A stretch of 64,000 bases of DNA from Contendibacter sp031732755 (GCA_031732755.1 JAVMKI010000078.1:1-64000); one strand, 5' to 3'; positions 7,057 through 16,774 are shown, numbered from the stretch's first letter. Notes: generated by a model not told the origin, from the sequence alone. Translations and numbers: made by a program.

Positions 7057-8501
7057 CAGTCCCCTTCCGGTACGTAGAACGGCACTTTCCGATAAATCGG
7101 TTTCGCCGTCATTCCTTCCAAGGGTTCGATCACGAAGGTCACCTTGTTACGCTCATCGTGTCTATCGTGCTCATGCTTCTCATCTTCCGCCGCCTTACTT
7201 GGCGGAATCTGGACGCGCGCGAGGAGTTTGAGACGCTCTTGCGGTTCCAGCCGAACCTGTTCCATGCCATCCATGTCCAGGATCGCGCCGGGCAGACCCT
7301 CGATACGGATGCCGACAGTCACTGGCGCGGTCAACTTATTGTTCAGCTTGACCTCGTAGGTGTTGCGAATGCCGCCGTCCGCCAACTGGGTATACAACGG
7401 TTGCCGAACCTGCTCGACCGTGCCGGTGTAGGGTGAGCGGGTCAACACGCTCCAGATCAGGATCGCGGTCGCCGCAGTCAAGATTATCCCGTAACCAAAA
7501 GTCTTGGGCTTGAGCAGCGTGGTTTTCCGACCACTGAGCGCGTTTTCCGAAGTATAGCGGATCAGGCCACGCGGCCATTTCTGGTTGTCCATGATCGCGT
7601 CGCAGGCGTCGATGCATAGCGCGCAGGAGATGCACTGGTATTGCAGACCGTTGCGGATATCAATCCCCACCGGGCAGACCTGAACGCAATAGCCGCAATC
7701 GGTGCAATCGCCCACCCCCTGCTTTTGCCGCTCCTCACGGGTTTTCGAACCCTTGCCCAACTTAGCGCGGCCCTTGCCGCCCTCGCCGCGCTTCTCGTCA
7801 TAGGAAATGATCAAGGTGTCGTGATCGAACATGGCGCTTTGAAAGCGCGCATAGGGGCACATGTAGACGCAGACCTGCTCGCGCGCCAAGCCGGCCATGA
7901 CAAAGGTGGTGGTGGTCAGGAAGAAGGTGGTGAAATAAGCGGCGTAGGGTGCCTGACCCGTTAACAGCTCCACGATCAGGGTCGGCGCGTTGACCCAATA
8001 TGCCGTGAAGGTCACGCCGGTCCACAACGCCACCAGTAGCCACAAACCGTAGGTTCCTCCCCTCTTGATCAGCTTCTCGCGGTTCCACGGCCCCTTGTCC
8101 AGCCGCATCCGCGCTGGACGCTCGCCCTGCACCCAATGCTCGATCATCATGTACAGATCCGTCCACAGCGTCTGGAAGCAAAAATAACCGCACCAGACCC
8201 GCCCGGCCAGGCCGGTGACGAAAAACAGCAGAATGGCGAAGATGATCAGGACACCCGCCAACCAGAAAATATCCTGTACCTGGATGGTCAGGCCGAAAAC
8301 ATAGAAATGCCGACCAGGCAAATCGTAGAGCACCGCCTGGTCAGGTGCGTTGGGCCGATCCCAGCGCAACCAGGGCAATAGGAAATAGACAATGTAGGCC
8401 AAGGCCATGATCCCGGTCTTGAGATTGCGGAAGCGGCCCTTGACGGAACGTGGATAGATGGGAATACGCTTTTGATAAAGCTGAATATTGTCTTCGGACA
8501 T
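7056..8501 (-). CDS. ccoG: cbb3 oxidase accessory protein CcoG (FixG/RdxA)
   Basis: A membrane iron-sulfur protein linked to copper reduction during cbb3 assembly. Several helices precede two 4Fe-4S motifs, CTDCGYCVQVCP and CISCALCIDACD, followed by another helix and an Ig-like C-terminal domain. The frame is open to 8567, but ATG 8501 (MSEDNIQLYQKRIPIYPRSV) matches the usual N-terminus and gives 481 residues. It is the first gene of the assembly operon and lies after the terminator at 8644-8676. Confidence 0.95.
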   Translation of the reverse strand: MSEDNIQLYQKRIPIYPRSVKGRFRNLKTGIMALAYIVYFLLPWLRWDRPNAPDQAVLYDLPGRHFYVFGLTIQVQDIFWLAGVLIIFAILLFFVTGLAGRVWCGYFCFQTLWTDLYMMIEHWVQGERPARMRLDKGPWNREKLIKRGGTYGLWLLVALWTGVTFTAYWVNAPTLIVELLTGQAPYAAYFTTFFLTTTTFVMAGLAREQVCVYMCPYARFQSAMFDHDTLIISYDEKRGEGGKGRAKLGKGSKTREERQKQGVGDCTDCGYCVQVCPVGIDIRNGLQYQCISCALCIDACDAIMDNQKWPRGLIRYTSENALSGRKTTLLKPKTFGYGIILTAATAILIWSVLTRSPYTGTVEQVRQPLYTQLADGGIRNTYEVKLNNKLTAPVTVGIRIEGLPGAILDMDGMEQVRLEPQERLKLLARVQIPPSKAAEDEKHEHDRHDERNKVTFVIEPLEGMTAKPIYRKVPFYVPEGD

Positions 8502-8643
8502 GATCCACCCGATTGGCATGAAGCGGCGCAAACTGGCATGTTGACCGCTTCGGAAAACCGGCGTCATTGCGATCCATCAACTGGATGGTCCGCCGGGGTT
8601 CGGGAAAAATCGAGGAGGTGGATGAAACACCTGGTCGAGGCTC

Positions 8644-8676
8644 AAAAACGATTCACCCCCCAGCACGGGGGGTGAA
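8644..8676 (-). terminator. Rho-independent terminator after ccoNOQP
   Basis: A perfect 10-bp stem (TTCACCCCCC pairing with GGGGGGTGAA) with a 5-base loop is followed on the minus strand by TCGTTTTTG. It lies 36 bases past the ccoP stop. Confidence 0.88.
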
Positions 8677-8711
8677 CGCGAGAACCGGCCATCGCCAACC
8701 GGCGCGAAGGC

Positions 8712-9668
8712 CTACTTGGCGCCGCCCAACTGATGGACGTAAACCGCCAGCAGTTTGATATCGTCGTCCTTGAGTCGCCCCTTCCAGGTCGGCATGACGC
8801 GGGTATTGTTCACGCCGCCACTGATGAAGGTCTTGAGCGCGACTTTCTTGTCCTGAAGCGTTTTTTGCGCCGGTATGTTGACAATCTCCCAGATTTTATC
8901 GGTCAGGTTGGCCGCGCCCTGCGATGGAACCCCCTTGGCGTCGGCACCGTGGCAGTAGTAGCAACCGCCAACCGAGCTATGGAAGATTTCCTTGCCGCGT
9001 TCGGACGCTTCGTCGGGCTTGGCTTCGTTCGACAGCGTCAGCACATACTCGGCCACATCGTCCAGTTGCTCCGGCTTGAGCACCTGCTCAAAGGCAGGCA
9101 TGAATCCCCGCCGACCCTGCGTGATCGTCTCCTGGATTTTCTCCATGTTGCCGCCCCACAACCAGGCATCGTCGGTCAGGTTAGGATACAGGCCAACCAC
9201 GCCCTGGCCGCCGCGACCGTGACAGGCGGCGCAATTATCGCCGAACAGGCCTTTGCCGACCGAGCGCACGAACTCCATCATCTTGGGATCCTTGACGATT
9301 TGGTCGAAGCTGGCCGCCTGCACCTTGGCTAGCATGTCCTTGCGCTGCTTATCGTTGGCGGCGTCGCCCAGATCCTCCAGCAACAGGGAACGGGTATTCC
9401 AGCGAAATTCCTTTTCCTGTCCCTTGCCAGTGGCCTTGTCGACGGTGACGTAATCCACCACCTTCAGGCCCTTGAGCCAGGTATTTCCGACTGGCCAGGA
9501 GGGATACATAAACCAGTAGAGAACTGCGAAAACCACAGTGCCATAAAAACACCACAGCCACCAGCGCGGCAGTGGATTACTGTACTCCTGCAAATCGCCA
9601 TCCCAGGCATGACCGGTGGTCTGCACCGCACCGGGTTTTTGTTGGGCATTCTGGGTAGGATCACTCAT
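8712..9668 (-). CDS. ccoP: cbb3-type cytochrome c oxidase, diheme subunit
   Basis: 318 residues. One membrane helix near residues 35-55 anchors two periplasmic cytochrome c domains with heme motifs CAACH and CYYCH, and Met ligands are likely in FMPAFE and RVMPTW. It passes electrons from soluble c-type cytochromes towards CcoO and CcoN. It starts 6 bases after ccoQ and is the last gene before the terminator. Confidence 0.96.
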   Translation of the reverse strand: MSDPTQNAQQKPGAVQTTGHAWDGDLQEYSNPLPRWWLWCFYGTVVFAVLYWFMYPSWPVGNTWLKGLKVVDYVTVDKATGKGQEKEFRWNTRSLLLEDLGDAANDKQRKDMLAKVQAASFDQIVKDPKMMEFVRSVGKGLFGDNCAACHGRGGQGVVGLYPNLTDDAWLWGGNMEKIQETITQGRRGFMPAFEQVLKPEQLDDVAEYVLTLSNEAKPDEASERGKEIFHSSVGGCYYCHGADAKGVPSQGAANLTDKIWEIVNIPAQKTLQDKKVALKTFISGGVNNTRVMPTWKGRLKDDDIKLLAVYVHQLGGAK

Positions 9669-9674
9669 TGTCCA

Positions 9675-9923
9675 TCACCTTGCGGGATTGGGTTTGTTGG
9701 TTTCGATCCGCGCCCGCTGATCGTCGCGGGCAAACCCATGAAGTTCGGGCCGCTGTGGCTCCTCGTCGTCGAGCGGGATATATTTGTAGGATTCCAGTCG
9801 CTTGGCGCGATTTTTTCCCGTGAGCACATAGATCAGGATGCCGCAAAAGGCACTGAAGAACAGCACCAGCGCCAGGGGCTTGGAGTTTTCCATGTGGGTG
9901 AACCACAGCAGCCAGTCGAACAT
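9675..9923 (-). CDS. ccoQ: cbb3-type oxidase small subunit CcoQ
   Basis: 82 residues with one helix (ALVLFFSAFCGILIYVLTG) and a charged C-terminal tail containing YIPLDDEEP, typical of CcoQ/FixQ. It stabilises the complex. It lies between ccoO and ccoP. Confidence 0.92.
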   Translation of the reverse strand: MFDWLLWFTHMENSKPLALVLFFSAFCGILIYVLTGKNRAKRLESYKYIPLDDEEPQRPELHGFARDDQRARIETNKPNPAR

Positions 9924-9980
9924 AGGGCGGAAGCTCCCTCCAGGTCCCCCCGGCTACGGAGAGGCCCGGTTCAGATCGTT

Positions 9981-10715
9981 TTAGCGGAACGTCGCGAAAT
10001 AGCCTTCATCGTACTTGGTGAAGTCCACCATGGTTCCCAGCGATTGCAAGTACGCCACCAGCGCCTCCATCTCGGTGACCTGGCCGGGAATGCCGTCGAA
10101 ATTCTTGTCGCGGGCTTCCTTCAGCAGGTTGGCCTCAGCCTTGCCGATGTCCAGTTGATCCGCCACGGCGGGGCCAAATTTCTTGACGTTGGCATCATAT
10201 TCGGCCTGGGTCAGGGAGTAGGGCACGCCGGTCCACCGCAGGGCGCGCATCCGATCAGCCACATCCGAATAGTCCAGCTTGGTGGTCAGCAGCCACGGAT
10301 AGTTAGGCATGATGGACTGTGGCACTACCGAGCGCGGCGCGTTCAGGTGTTGCACATGCCACTGGTTGGAGTACTTGCCACCCACCCGCGCCAGATCGGG
10401 ACCGGTGCGCTTGGAGCCCCACTGGAACGGGTGATCGTACTGCGACTCCGCCGCCAGCGAGTAATGGCCATAGCGCAGCCACTCGTCGCGGAACGGGCGG
10501 ATCTGCTGGGAATGGCACAGGTAGCAACCCTCGCGGATGTAAATATCACGGCCACGCAGTTCCAGCGGGGTATTGGGCCGCACGCCCTCCACCTTTTCGA
10601 TGGTTTCGTTGATGTAAAACAGCGGAACGATTTCCACCAGACCGCCGATGCTGATCACGACCAGGATCAACAGCAGCATGAGGGCGGAGTTGGTTTCGAT
10701 GGTTTCATGTCTCAT
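9981..10715 (-). CDS. ccoO: cbb3-type cytochrome c oxidase, monoheme subunit
   Basis: 244 residues. An N-terminal membrane anchor is followed by a cytochrome c domain with the heme motif CYLCHSQQIRPF and a conserved block around WGSKRTGPDLARVGGKYS. It transfers electrons to the CcoN catalytic core. It sits 25 bases after ccoN. Confidence 0.96.
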   Translation of the reverse strand: MRHETIETNSALMLLLILVVISIGGLVEIVPLFYINETIEKVEGVRPNTPLELRGRDIYIREGCYLCHSQQIRPFRDEWLRYGHYSLAAESQYDHPFQWGSKRTGPDLARVGGKYSNQWHVQHLNAPRSVVPQSIMPNYPWLLTTKLDYSDVADRMRALRWTGVPYSLTQAEYDANVKKFGPAVADQLDIGKAEANLLKEARDKNFDGIPGQVTEMEALVAYLQSLGTMVDFTKYDEGYFATFR

Positions 10716-10740
10716 GAGTTATCTCTCCGAAAAACCGCGC

Positions 10741-12189
10741 TCACGCCTTCGCCAGTTTGGCCGCCAGCCTGGCCGTCTCATCCACGGATTCGCGGCGGGC
10801 TACCCACACGGTCATCACCATGTTGTACACCATGACCAGCACACCCGCGACAAAGAAGGCGCCACCCAGCGCGCGCCAGACATACGGCGTGTGCATGAAC
10901 TCGACGGTTTCGATGAAGGTGTAGGCCAGGTTGCCGTAATCATCGAAGGCGCGCAGCATCAGACCTTGACCGATGCCGGCAACCCACATCGAGGTGATGT
11001 ACAGCACGATGCCGATGGTGGCGAGCCAGAAGTGGATATAAATCAACTTCTCGCTATACATCTTGGTGTCCCACAGGCGGGGAATCAGGTGATAGAAGGA
11101 ACCAAAACTGACCAGCGCCACCCAACCCAGCGCGCCGGAATGGACGTGGCCAACCGTCCAGTCAGTGTAGTGCGACAAGGCATTGACGCTTTTCAGCGAC
11201 ATCAGCGGCCCTTCGAAGGTGGACATGCCATAGAACGATAGCGAGGTGATCAGGAATAGCATGATCGGGTCGGAGCGCAGTTTGTCCCACGCGCCAGACA
11301 GGGTCATGATGCCGTTGATCATGCCGCCCCAGGAGGGCATCAACAGGATGACCGAGAAGGTCGCGGCCAGGGTGGACACCCAGTCGGGCAGCGAGGTCCA
11401 GTGCAGATGATGACCGCCGGCCCACATGTACAGGAAGATCAGCGCCCAGAAGTGGATGATGGACAACCGGTAGGAATAGACCGGCCGGCCCGCCTGTTTG
11501 GGCACGAAGTAGTACATCATCCCGAGGAAGGCGGCGGTCAGGAAGAAGCCCACCGCGTTGTGGCCGTACCACCACTGGGTCATGGCGTCCTGCACCCCGG
11601 AGAACAGGCTGTAGGACTTGGTCAGGCTGATTGGCACCGCCAGATTGTTGAAGATGTGCAGCAAGGCGACGGCCAGCAGAAAGGCCAGATAGAACCAGTT
11701 GGCCACGTAAATATGTGGCTGGCTACGCCGCCGGATGGTTTCGACATAGACGACGATGTAGCTCACCCATACGACCGCGATGGCCAAATCCAGCGGCCAT
11801 TCGAACTCCGCGTACTCGCGGCTTTGACTGTAGCCCGCCATGTAAGACAAAACGCCCAGCGCCACACCGCCGGTCCAACCCCAGAAGGTGAACTCGGCCA
11901 GCCAAGGAAACGCCAAGCGCGCTTGGCAAGTCCGCTGCACCACGTAGTAGGCCGTGGCGAACAGCGCGCTGCCGCCGAAGCCAAAGATCACCAGAGTGGT
12001 ATGGACCGGGCGCAGCCGCCCAAAGGTCAATTGGGGAATGTCGAAATTGAGAAAGGGCCAGGCCAGTTCGCTGGCGATGTAGACGCCGACGGACATGCCA
12101 AGCACCGCCCACACCATCGCCATGATCGTGAATTTGCGGATGATGTCATAATTGTACTGCTCGGCTGGCAACGCTGAGCTTTGGGCCAT
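10741..12189 (-). CDS. ccoN: cbb3-type cytochrome c oxidase, catalytic subunit
   Basis: The heme-copper oxidase subunit I that reduces oxygen at low concentration and pumps protons. It has about twelve helices, with conserved ligand regions RPVHTTLVIFGFGG, QWWYGHNAVGFFLTA, WAGGHHLHWTSLPDW and HYTDWTVGHVHSGALGW. Start ATG 12189 follows GGAG by 8 bases (a TTG lies two codons upstream) and gives 482 residues. It is the first gene of ccoNOQP. Confidence 0.96.
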   Translation of the reverse strand: MAQSSALPAEQYNYDIIRKFTIMAMVWAVLGMSVGVYIASELAWPFLNFDIPQLTFGRLRPVHTTLVIFGFGGSALFATAYYVVQRTCQARLAFPWLAEFTFWGWTGGVALGVLSYMAGYSQSREYAEFEWPLDLAIAVVWVSYIVVYVETIRRRSQPHIYVANWFYLAFLLAVALLHIFNNLAVPISLTKSYSLFSGVQDAMTQWWYGHNAVGFFLTAAFLGMMYYFVPKQAGRPVYSYRLSIIHFWALIFLYMWAGGHHLHWTSLPDWVSTLAATFSVILLMPSWGGMINGIMTLSGAWDKLRSDPIMLFLITSLSFYGMSTFEGPLMSLKSVNALSHYTDWTVGHVHSGALGWVALVSFGSFYHLIPRLWDTKMYSEKLIYIHFWLATIGIVLYITSMWVAGIGQGLMLRAFDDYGNLAYTFIETVEFMHTPYVWRALGGAFFVAGVLVMVYNMVMTVWVARRESVDETARLAAKLAKA

Positions 12190-12295
12190 ATCCAAGTCTC
12201 CTTAGCAAGCCATGAGGTTAGGAGTTTCTTCGAGCGCTTTTCGATGCTTGTGGTTTGAATGGAAAAACGCGCCGGGTGGGTATGAAAGACACACC

Positions 12296-12325
12296 ATTCT
12301 ACTAATATTCACCGGGTTTTCTCAA
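12296..12325 (-). promoter_or_regulatory. Candidate sigma-70 promoter of ccoNOQP
   Basis: On the minus strand TTGAGA is followed after 18 bases by TAGAAT, about 110 bases upstream of the ccoN start. I looked for an FNR/ANR box (TTGAT-N4-ATCAA), common before cco operons, and found no convincing copy. Confidence 0.45.
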
Positions 12326-12390
12326 TCAGCATTCGCTAATATGGCAAACAAATGACGGCCGATCAGGGAACTTTTTGGCCAGACTTCGCC

Positions 12391-13278
12391 TTACGAATCA
12401 CGTCGACGCAGTTGCGATAGCGGAAAGACCGCCGGGCCATCGGCACGCGGGCGGAATTGACTCAGCGACGGCCCCCAGGCATGGCCGTACACCACTTCGC
12501 AGGTCGCGGGCAACAGCCCGTCGGCGCGGCGATACTGCTCGTAGGTGGTTTGCACGGTCCGCAAGCGGCCCTTGCCGGTCAGGCCCCGCGGACGACCGAG
12601 CGTCACATTGCCCGCGCCGAGCGCCTTGAGGTCACGCATCAGCCGGTCCACGTCCGGGTAGGTCAGCGTCAGCCGCTCCACGTCCATCACCGGTTCGGCC
12701 AGTCGCGCCCGCAGCAGGGCATCACCGATGTCGTGCATGTCGAAGAAGGCGTTGACGTGGTTGTAGCTGTCCGCCGCCGCCCAGGCGCGCCGCAGTTCGC
12801 TTAGCGTGTCCGGTCCCAGCGTGGTGAAGAACAGCGCTCCGCCCGGCTTGAGCACCCGCCGAAATTCGGCGAAGACCCGATCCAGGTCCAGCGCCCAGGG
12901 CAGGGCGAGATTGGAGAAAACCAGGCCGCAACTGGCCGCGGGCAACGGCAGCGCTTCCGGCTCGGCAACCGCGCCGTGCAGGGTGCGCAGCCATGGCGCG
13001 CGCTGGCGGGCCCGCGCCACCATCGCCGGCGCCCGTTCCAGAGCGATCACCCGCGCCTTGCGATATTTTTTCAGTAGCGCCGCCGTGATTTGTCCGACGC
13101 CACAACCGACATCGAGAATGGTTTCCGGCTGTAATCGGATCAGGTTCAGCCGCTCCAGCAGGCGCTGGCCCACTTCGCGATGCAAGAACGCTGCCCGGTC
13201 GTGACTGGCGGCGGCCTGCTCGAAAGCCCGCCGCAGTCGCACCCGATCCAATTCGAACGGTCGGTCGTCGTCACCCAT
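12391..13278 (-). CDS. bioC: Malonyl-ACP O-methyltransferase
   Basis: Methylates malonyl-ACP from S-adenosylmethionine to prime pimeloyl synthesis for biotin. The SAM motif ILDVGCGVGQITAALL and the downstream FSNLALPWALDLDRVFAEFRR block are typical of BioC. The start at MGDDDRPFELDRV (13278) overlaps the bioH stop by 8 bases, so the genes are coupled. The product has 295 residues. Confidence 0.93.
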   Translation of the reverse strand: MGDDDRPFELDRVRLRRAFEQAAASHDRAAFLHREVGQRLLERLNLIRLQPETILDVGCGVGQITAALLKKYRKARVIALERAPAMVARARQRAPWLRTLHGAVAEPEALPLPAASCGLVFSNLALPWALDLDRVFAEFRRVLKPGGALFFTTLGPDTLSELRRAWAAADSYNHVNAFFDMHDIGDALLRARLAEPVMDVERLTLTYPDVDRLMRDLKALGAGNVTLGRPRGLTGKGRLRTVQTTYEQYRRADGLLPATCEVVYGHAWGPSLSQFRPRADGPAVFPLSQLRRRDS

Positions 13279-14041
13279 CGAGAAACGCTCGCAGTTGCGC
13301 CAGAAATTCCGGCAGGTGAGAAAAGAACGGCGCATGACCCGCGTGGGGAAAGATGTGCAACCGCGCGTCCGGCAATCGCTCCCACATTTCCAGGCCCGCC
13401 GCCGCCGGCGTCAATTGATCGCGCTGGCCCATCAACAACAGGGTTGGACAAGCGACGCGCGGCAGGTCGGCACGCAGATCAGCGGTTTCCAGAATCGCCA
13501 GCCCATCCTCCAGCGCCGTCACGTCCGGCTCACCATGCTGGAACAGCATCGCCTTGAGTTGACGCAACTGAGCGCTGGCGTGCTCGCTGCCATGGACTTC
13601 CAGGGCGATGAAGCGCTTGAGCACGGCACGATAGTCCTGGCGCAATTCCTCGGCGAACCGGTGCAGCACCGAGGAAGCGACGCCATGCGGCCAATCGGGA
13701 CGTTGAACGAAACAGGGCGTGCTGTTGACCAGCACCAACCGGCTCACCCGTTCTGGAGCGGCCATTGCCGCTTGTTGCGCGACCAGTCCCCCCAGCGACC
13801 AGCCGGCCCAAGCCGCGCGGGGCGGCGCAACGGCCAGCACCGCCGCCGCCAAATCATCCAGCGTATGACCCGAGCCTGATGTCCGGCTGTAACCGTGACC
13901 GGGTAGATCGAGAATCGTGACCCGGTAATGATCGAGCAGCCCCTCCACCACGTCTTCCCAAACGCCGGAGTGCATGCCCCAACCGTGCAGCAGCACGATG
14001 TCCGACCCAGAGCCGAGGGTGTGGAAGTAGAGCGGATTCAT
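13271..14041 (-). CDS. bioH: Pimeloyl-ACP methyl ester esterase
   Basis: Hydrolyses the methyl ester after pimeloyl chain completion, ending the step begun by BioC. It is an alpha/beta hydrolase with HGWGMHSGVWED (oxyanion loop), nucleophile GWSLGG, a late Asp in GQRDQL and His in FPHAGHAPF. Start ATG 14041 (MNPLYFHTLGSG) overlaps the preceding gene's stop as ATGA and gives 256 residues. Confidence 0.94.
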   Translation of the reverse strand: MNPLYFHTLGSGSDIVLLHGWGMHSGVWEDVVEGLLDHYRVTILDLPGHGYSRTSGSGHTLDDLAAAVLAVAPPRAAWAGWSLGGLVAQQAAMAAPERVSRLVLVNSTPCFVQRPDWPHGVASSVLHRFAEELRQDYRAVLKRFIALEVHGSEHASAQLRQLKAMLFQHGEPDVTALEDGLAILETADLRADLPRVACPTLLLMGQRDQLTPAAAGLEMWERLPDARLHIFPHAGHAPFFSHLPEFLAQLRAFLDG

Positions 14042-15291
14042 CGGCGATTCCCCGCGCCGGGCGCGGCCAACCATTGCCTGATCCGTTCGTACACCCGTGG
14101 CTCGTTCAGCAAGGCCATGTGACCCAGTCCGCCTAGGCGGACCGAATCCACGTCATCCGCTAGTTCAGGCGGCGTGGCGCTGCGCAGGGTGACCAAGCCG
14201 TCCCCCAGAATATGGCCGAGTGGATGGTCGGCATCGTCGGTCAGGTTGGCGCTGATGAAGCGATAAGCCACGCTAGACGCCACCGCCGCCGCTTGCGTGC
14301 GTTCCTCATGCTCCCACAATCCATGGCGCAAATCCTTGACGCCGGCGCTGCGCGCGGCGGCGATTTTACCCAGCGGCGCGGTCACCTTGGAAAGATGCAG
14401 GGCGGCTGTGGCCAGGTGGCCCAGTTTCGCCAGCGGAGCACCGCGATGTGGCGAACCCAAGCCAATGACCATGCGAGTCGGTCGCAACCAGGGCAGATTC
14501 TCGGCGGCGGCCTCGTCGCAGGCGGCACGCGCCACCAATCCGCCCATGCTGTGCCCGATCAGCACCAGTTCCCGCACCGGTTGCGGCCAGGCGGCGAAGA
14601 GCGCGGTCAACAGTCGCGCCAGATGGCGGCCGTTATCGGCAATCGACAGGCCAGTATTGTAACGCAGATAGAGCGGATCGTAGCCTAGATCGGCCCGCAA
14701 CCGCGCGCCGTAGGATTGGTCTGGCGCATCCGTAGCGGTTTTGGCGGCCGGTTCCCAGCCGTGCTCGTCGCAGCCCAGTCCATGGATGAACACACACAGG
14801 CGATCACTGGGATCGGGGAAGTGCGCGCGCAGGCCGGCAGTCGTGAGCGGGATCGGGTAACCGGCGGCGTGGAAATTCATGGTAATGGCTAGCGGGTTGG
14901 CGCTGCTGGCCAAATGATCGCCCACGGCGGCGTTGAGCGCGCTACGCAGACCGATGGCTAGACGGCTGGGCGGCGTGGTCTGCGCCGGGGCATTGGCGGC
15001 GTGCTGTTCGAGCAGGGCGGCGGCTTTGAACAGCCCGCCGCCGCTCTGGCGGATGGTGGCATAGATTCCATCGGCAATGGCATCGTGCGCGCGTTTCACC
15101 AGCCGCGCCGGCCCGGCCAAGCCTGGAATCCATTGCTGCGTCCAAAACGACAGGTCAGCAATGGCGCGATGCATTTCCTGCACCCGCTGGGTTGTTTCCT
15201 CAAACCCGGTCTTCAGCACGGCGCGGTAACCACTGGTTAGCGATGCGATTCCGGTGGAATCCGTCGGGTCTAGCGGAGGAGAATGCGACAT
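14038..15291 (-). CDS. Lipase-like (PGAP1-type) alpha/beta hydrolase
   Basis: 417 residues. The first 150 or so are alpha-helical and do not match a domain I recognise. The hydrolase core follows with CVFIHGLGCDEHGW, nucleophile elbow IGHSMGG, GLGSPHRGAPLA and a C-terminal GGLGHMALL carrying the likely catalytic His. The substrate is unknown; lipid ester hydrolysis is a guess from the family. There is no clear signal peptide. It heads an overlapping set with bioH and bioC (ATGA junction), so it may be co-expressed with biotin synthesis. Confidence 0.85.
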   Translation of the reverse strand: MSHSPPLDPTDSTGIASLTSGYRAVLKTGFEETTQRVQEMHRAIADLSFWTQQWIPGLAGPARLVKRAHDAIADGIYATIRQSGGGLFKAAALLEQHAANAPAQTTPPSRLAIGLRSALNAAVGDHLASSANPLAITMNFHAAGYPIPLTTAGLRAHFPDPSDRLCVFIHGLGCDEHGWEPAAKTATDAPDQSYGARLRADLGYDPLYLRYNTGLSIADNGRHLARLLTALFAAWPQPVRELVLIGHSMGGLVARAACDEAAAENLPWLRPTRMVIGLGSPHRGAPLAKLGHLATAALHLSKVTAPLGKIAAARSAGVKDLRHGLWEHEERTQAAAVASSVAYRFISANLTDDADHPLGHILGDGLVTLRSATPPELADDVDSVRLGGLGHMALLNEPRVYERIRQWLAAPGAGNRR

Positions 15292-15409
15292 GGGCTGTTC
15301 CTGGGCTCAATGGCCATGGAGACTGCAAAAAGTGCTTTCGGTTTTCAGGCGGGTTTGCTATTCCAGTTTGACGCACTATACGACCTCTGACCTGGAGCGT
15401 TGAATCCAA

Positions 15410-16774
15410 ATGTCGGACTTTTCTCCATTCCCCGCCGATTTTCTTTGGGGCGCCGCCACCTCGGCCTATCAGATCGAAGGATCGCCGCTGGCCGACGGCG
15501 CCGGACCGAGTATCTGGCACGAATTCGCCCACACACCGGGCCGGGTTCACGCGAACGAGACCGGCGACATCGCCTGCGATCACTATCGCCGTTACCGGGA
15601 AGATGTCGTGCTAATGCGGGAACTGGGTCTGAACGCCTATCGCTTCAGCGTGTCCTGGAGCCGGGTGCTGCCCGAAGGGCGCGGACGGGTCAACCCGCGC
15701 GGGCTGGGCTTCTACGAACGGTTGGTGGATGCGTTGCTAGAATACGGCATTCAGCCGATGCTCACCCTGTATCACTGGGATTTGCCAGCGGCGCTGGATC
15801 GTCTCGGCGGCTGGCTGAATCCCGCCAGCGCCGACTGGTTCGCCGACTACGCGCGACTTTTATTCCGAACGCTGGACGACCGAGTCAAACTCTGGGTGAC
15901 ATTGAATGAGCCGTGGGTAGTCGTGGATGGCGGCTATCTGCACGGCGTCCTCGCGCCGGGCCAGCGCAATCCCTACGCCGCGCCCATCGCCACCCATCAC
16001 CTGCTACGGGCGCACACGGCTGCCGTGCAAGTCTACCGCGTCGAGGGCCGCCATCAAATCGGGCTGGTGATCAACCTGGAACCGAAATATCCGGCCAGCG
16101 AAACCGCCGAGGATTTGGGCGCCACCATGCGGGCCGACGCCTACGTCAACCGTTACTATCTCGATCCGGTGTTGCTGGGCGGCTATCCGCCGGAACTGGT
16201 GGAAATTTTCGGCCACGCGTGGCCCAAATTTCCCGATGCCGACTTCGACTTCATCCACCAGCCACTGGATTTTCTCGGTATTAACTATTACAGCCGGCAA
16301 ACGGTGCGGCACGCGCCGGGGGTCTGGCCGCTGGAGACGATGGGGGTTCGGCAGGATCGCCAGGCGCATACCGCGCTGGATTGGGAAGTATATCCCTCAG
16401 GGCTAACCGACATCCTAGAATGGGTCACCAGCCGCTACGGACCCGTGCCGCTGTATATCACTGAAAATGGCGCGGCGTTTTACGATCCGCCGCAAGCGGA
16501 CGGTGCGGTGGATGACCCGCTGCGGCGGCGCTATCTGCGCGACCATTTGTGGGCGGCGCTGACCGCGATGCGCAACGGCGTGGATCTGCGCGGCTATTTT
16601 GCCTGGTCGCTGCTGGATAATTTTGAATGGGCTTACGGCTACTCGAAACGCTTTGGGCTGGTCCATGTGGACTACGCGACTCAACAACGCACGCTCAAGG
16701 CTAGCGGGCGGTTTTACGCGGAGGTCATTCGCAGCCGGGGCGCCGCCTTGTCGGCGGATGGCGCCGAGGGTTAG
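15410..16774 (+). CDS. Beta-glucosidase, glycoside hydrolase family 1
   Basis: 454 residues. Hydrolyses beta-linked glucosides with retention. The GH1 N-terminal signature FLWGAATSAYQIEG is present. The acid/base Glu167 is in TLNEPW, the nucleophile Glu352 is in YITENG, and the C-terminal block FAWSLLDNFEWAYGYSKRFG is complete. No signal peptide, so probably cytoplasmic. It stands alone between a divergent hydrolase and a convergent unknown gene, with no sugar transporter beside it. Confidence 0.95.
   Translation: MSDFSPFPADFLWGAATSAYQIEGSPLADGAGPSIWHEFAHTPGRVHANETGDIACDHYRRYREDVVLMRELGLNAYRFSVSWSRVLPEGRGRVNPRGLGFYERLVDALLEYGIQPMLTLYHWDLPAALDRLGGWLNPASADWFADYARLLFRTLDDRVKLWVTLNEPWVVVDGGYLHGVLAPGQRNPYAAPIATHHLLRAHTAAVQVYRVEGRHQIGLVINLEPKYPASETAEDLGATMRADAYVNRYYLDPVLLGGYPPELVEIFGHAWPKFPDADFDFIHQPLDFLGINYYSRQTVRHAPGVWPLETMGVRQDRQAHTALDWEVYPSGLTDILEWVTSRYGPVPLYITENGAAFYDPPQADGAVDDPLRRRYLRDHLWAALTAMRNGVDLRGYFAWSLLDNFEWAYGYSKRFGLVHVDYATQQRTLKASGRFYAEVIRSRGAALSADGAEG

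Noticed and set aside
9609..10835. 408-residue plus-strand frame opposite ccoP, ccoQ, ccoO and ccoN
   Set aside because: It spans four well-identified cco genes on the other strand; no domain seen.
12190..12390. FNR/ANR box upstream of ccoN
   Set aside because: TTGAG-AAAA-CCGG at about 12312-12325 lacks the second half-site.
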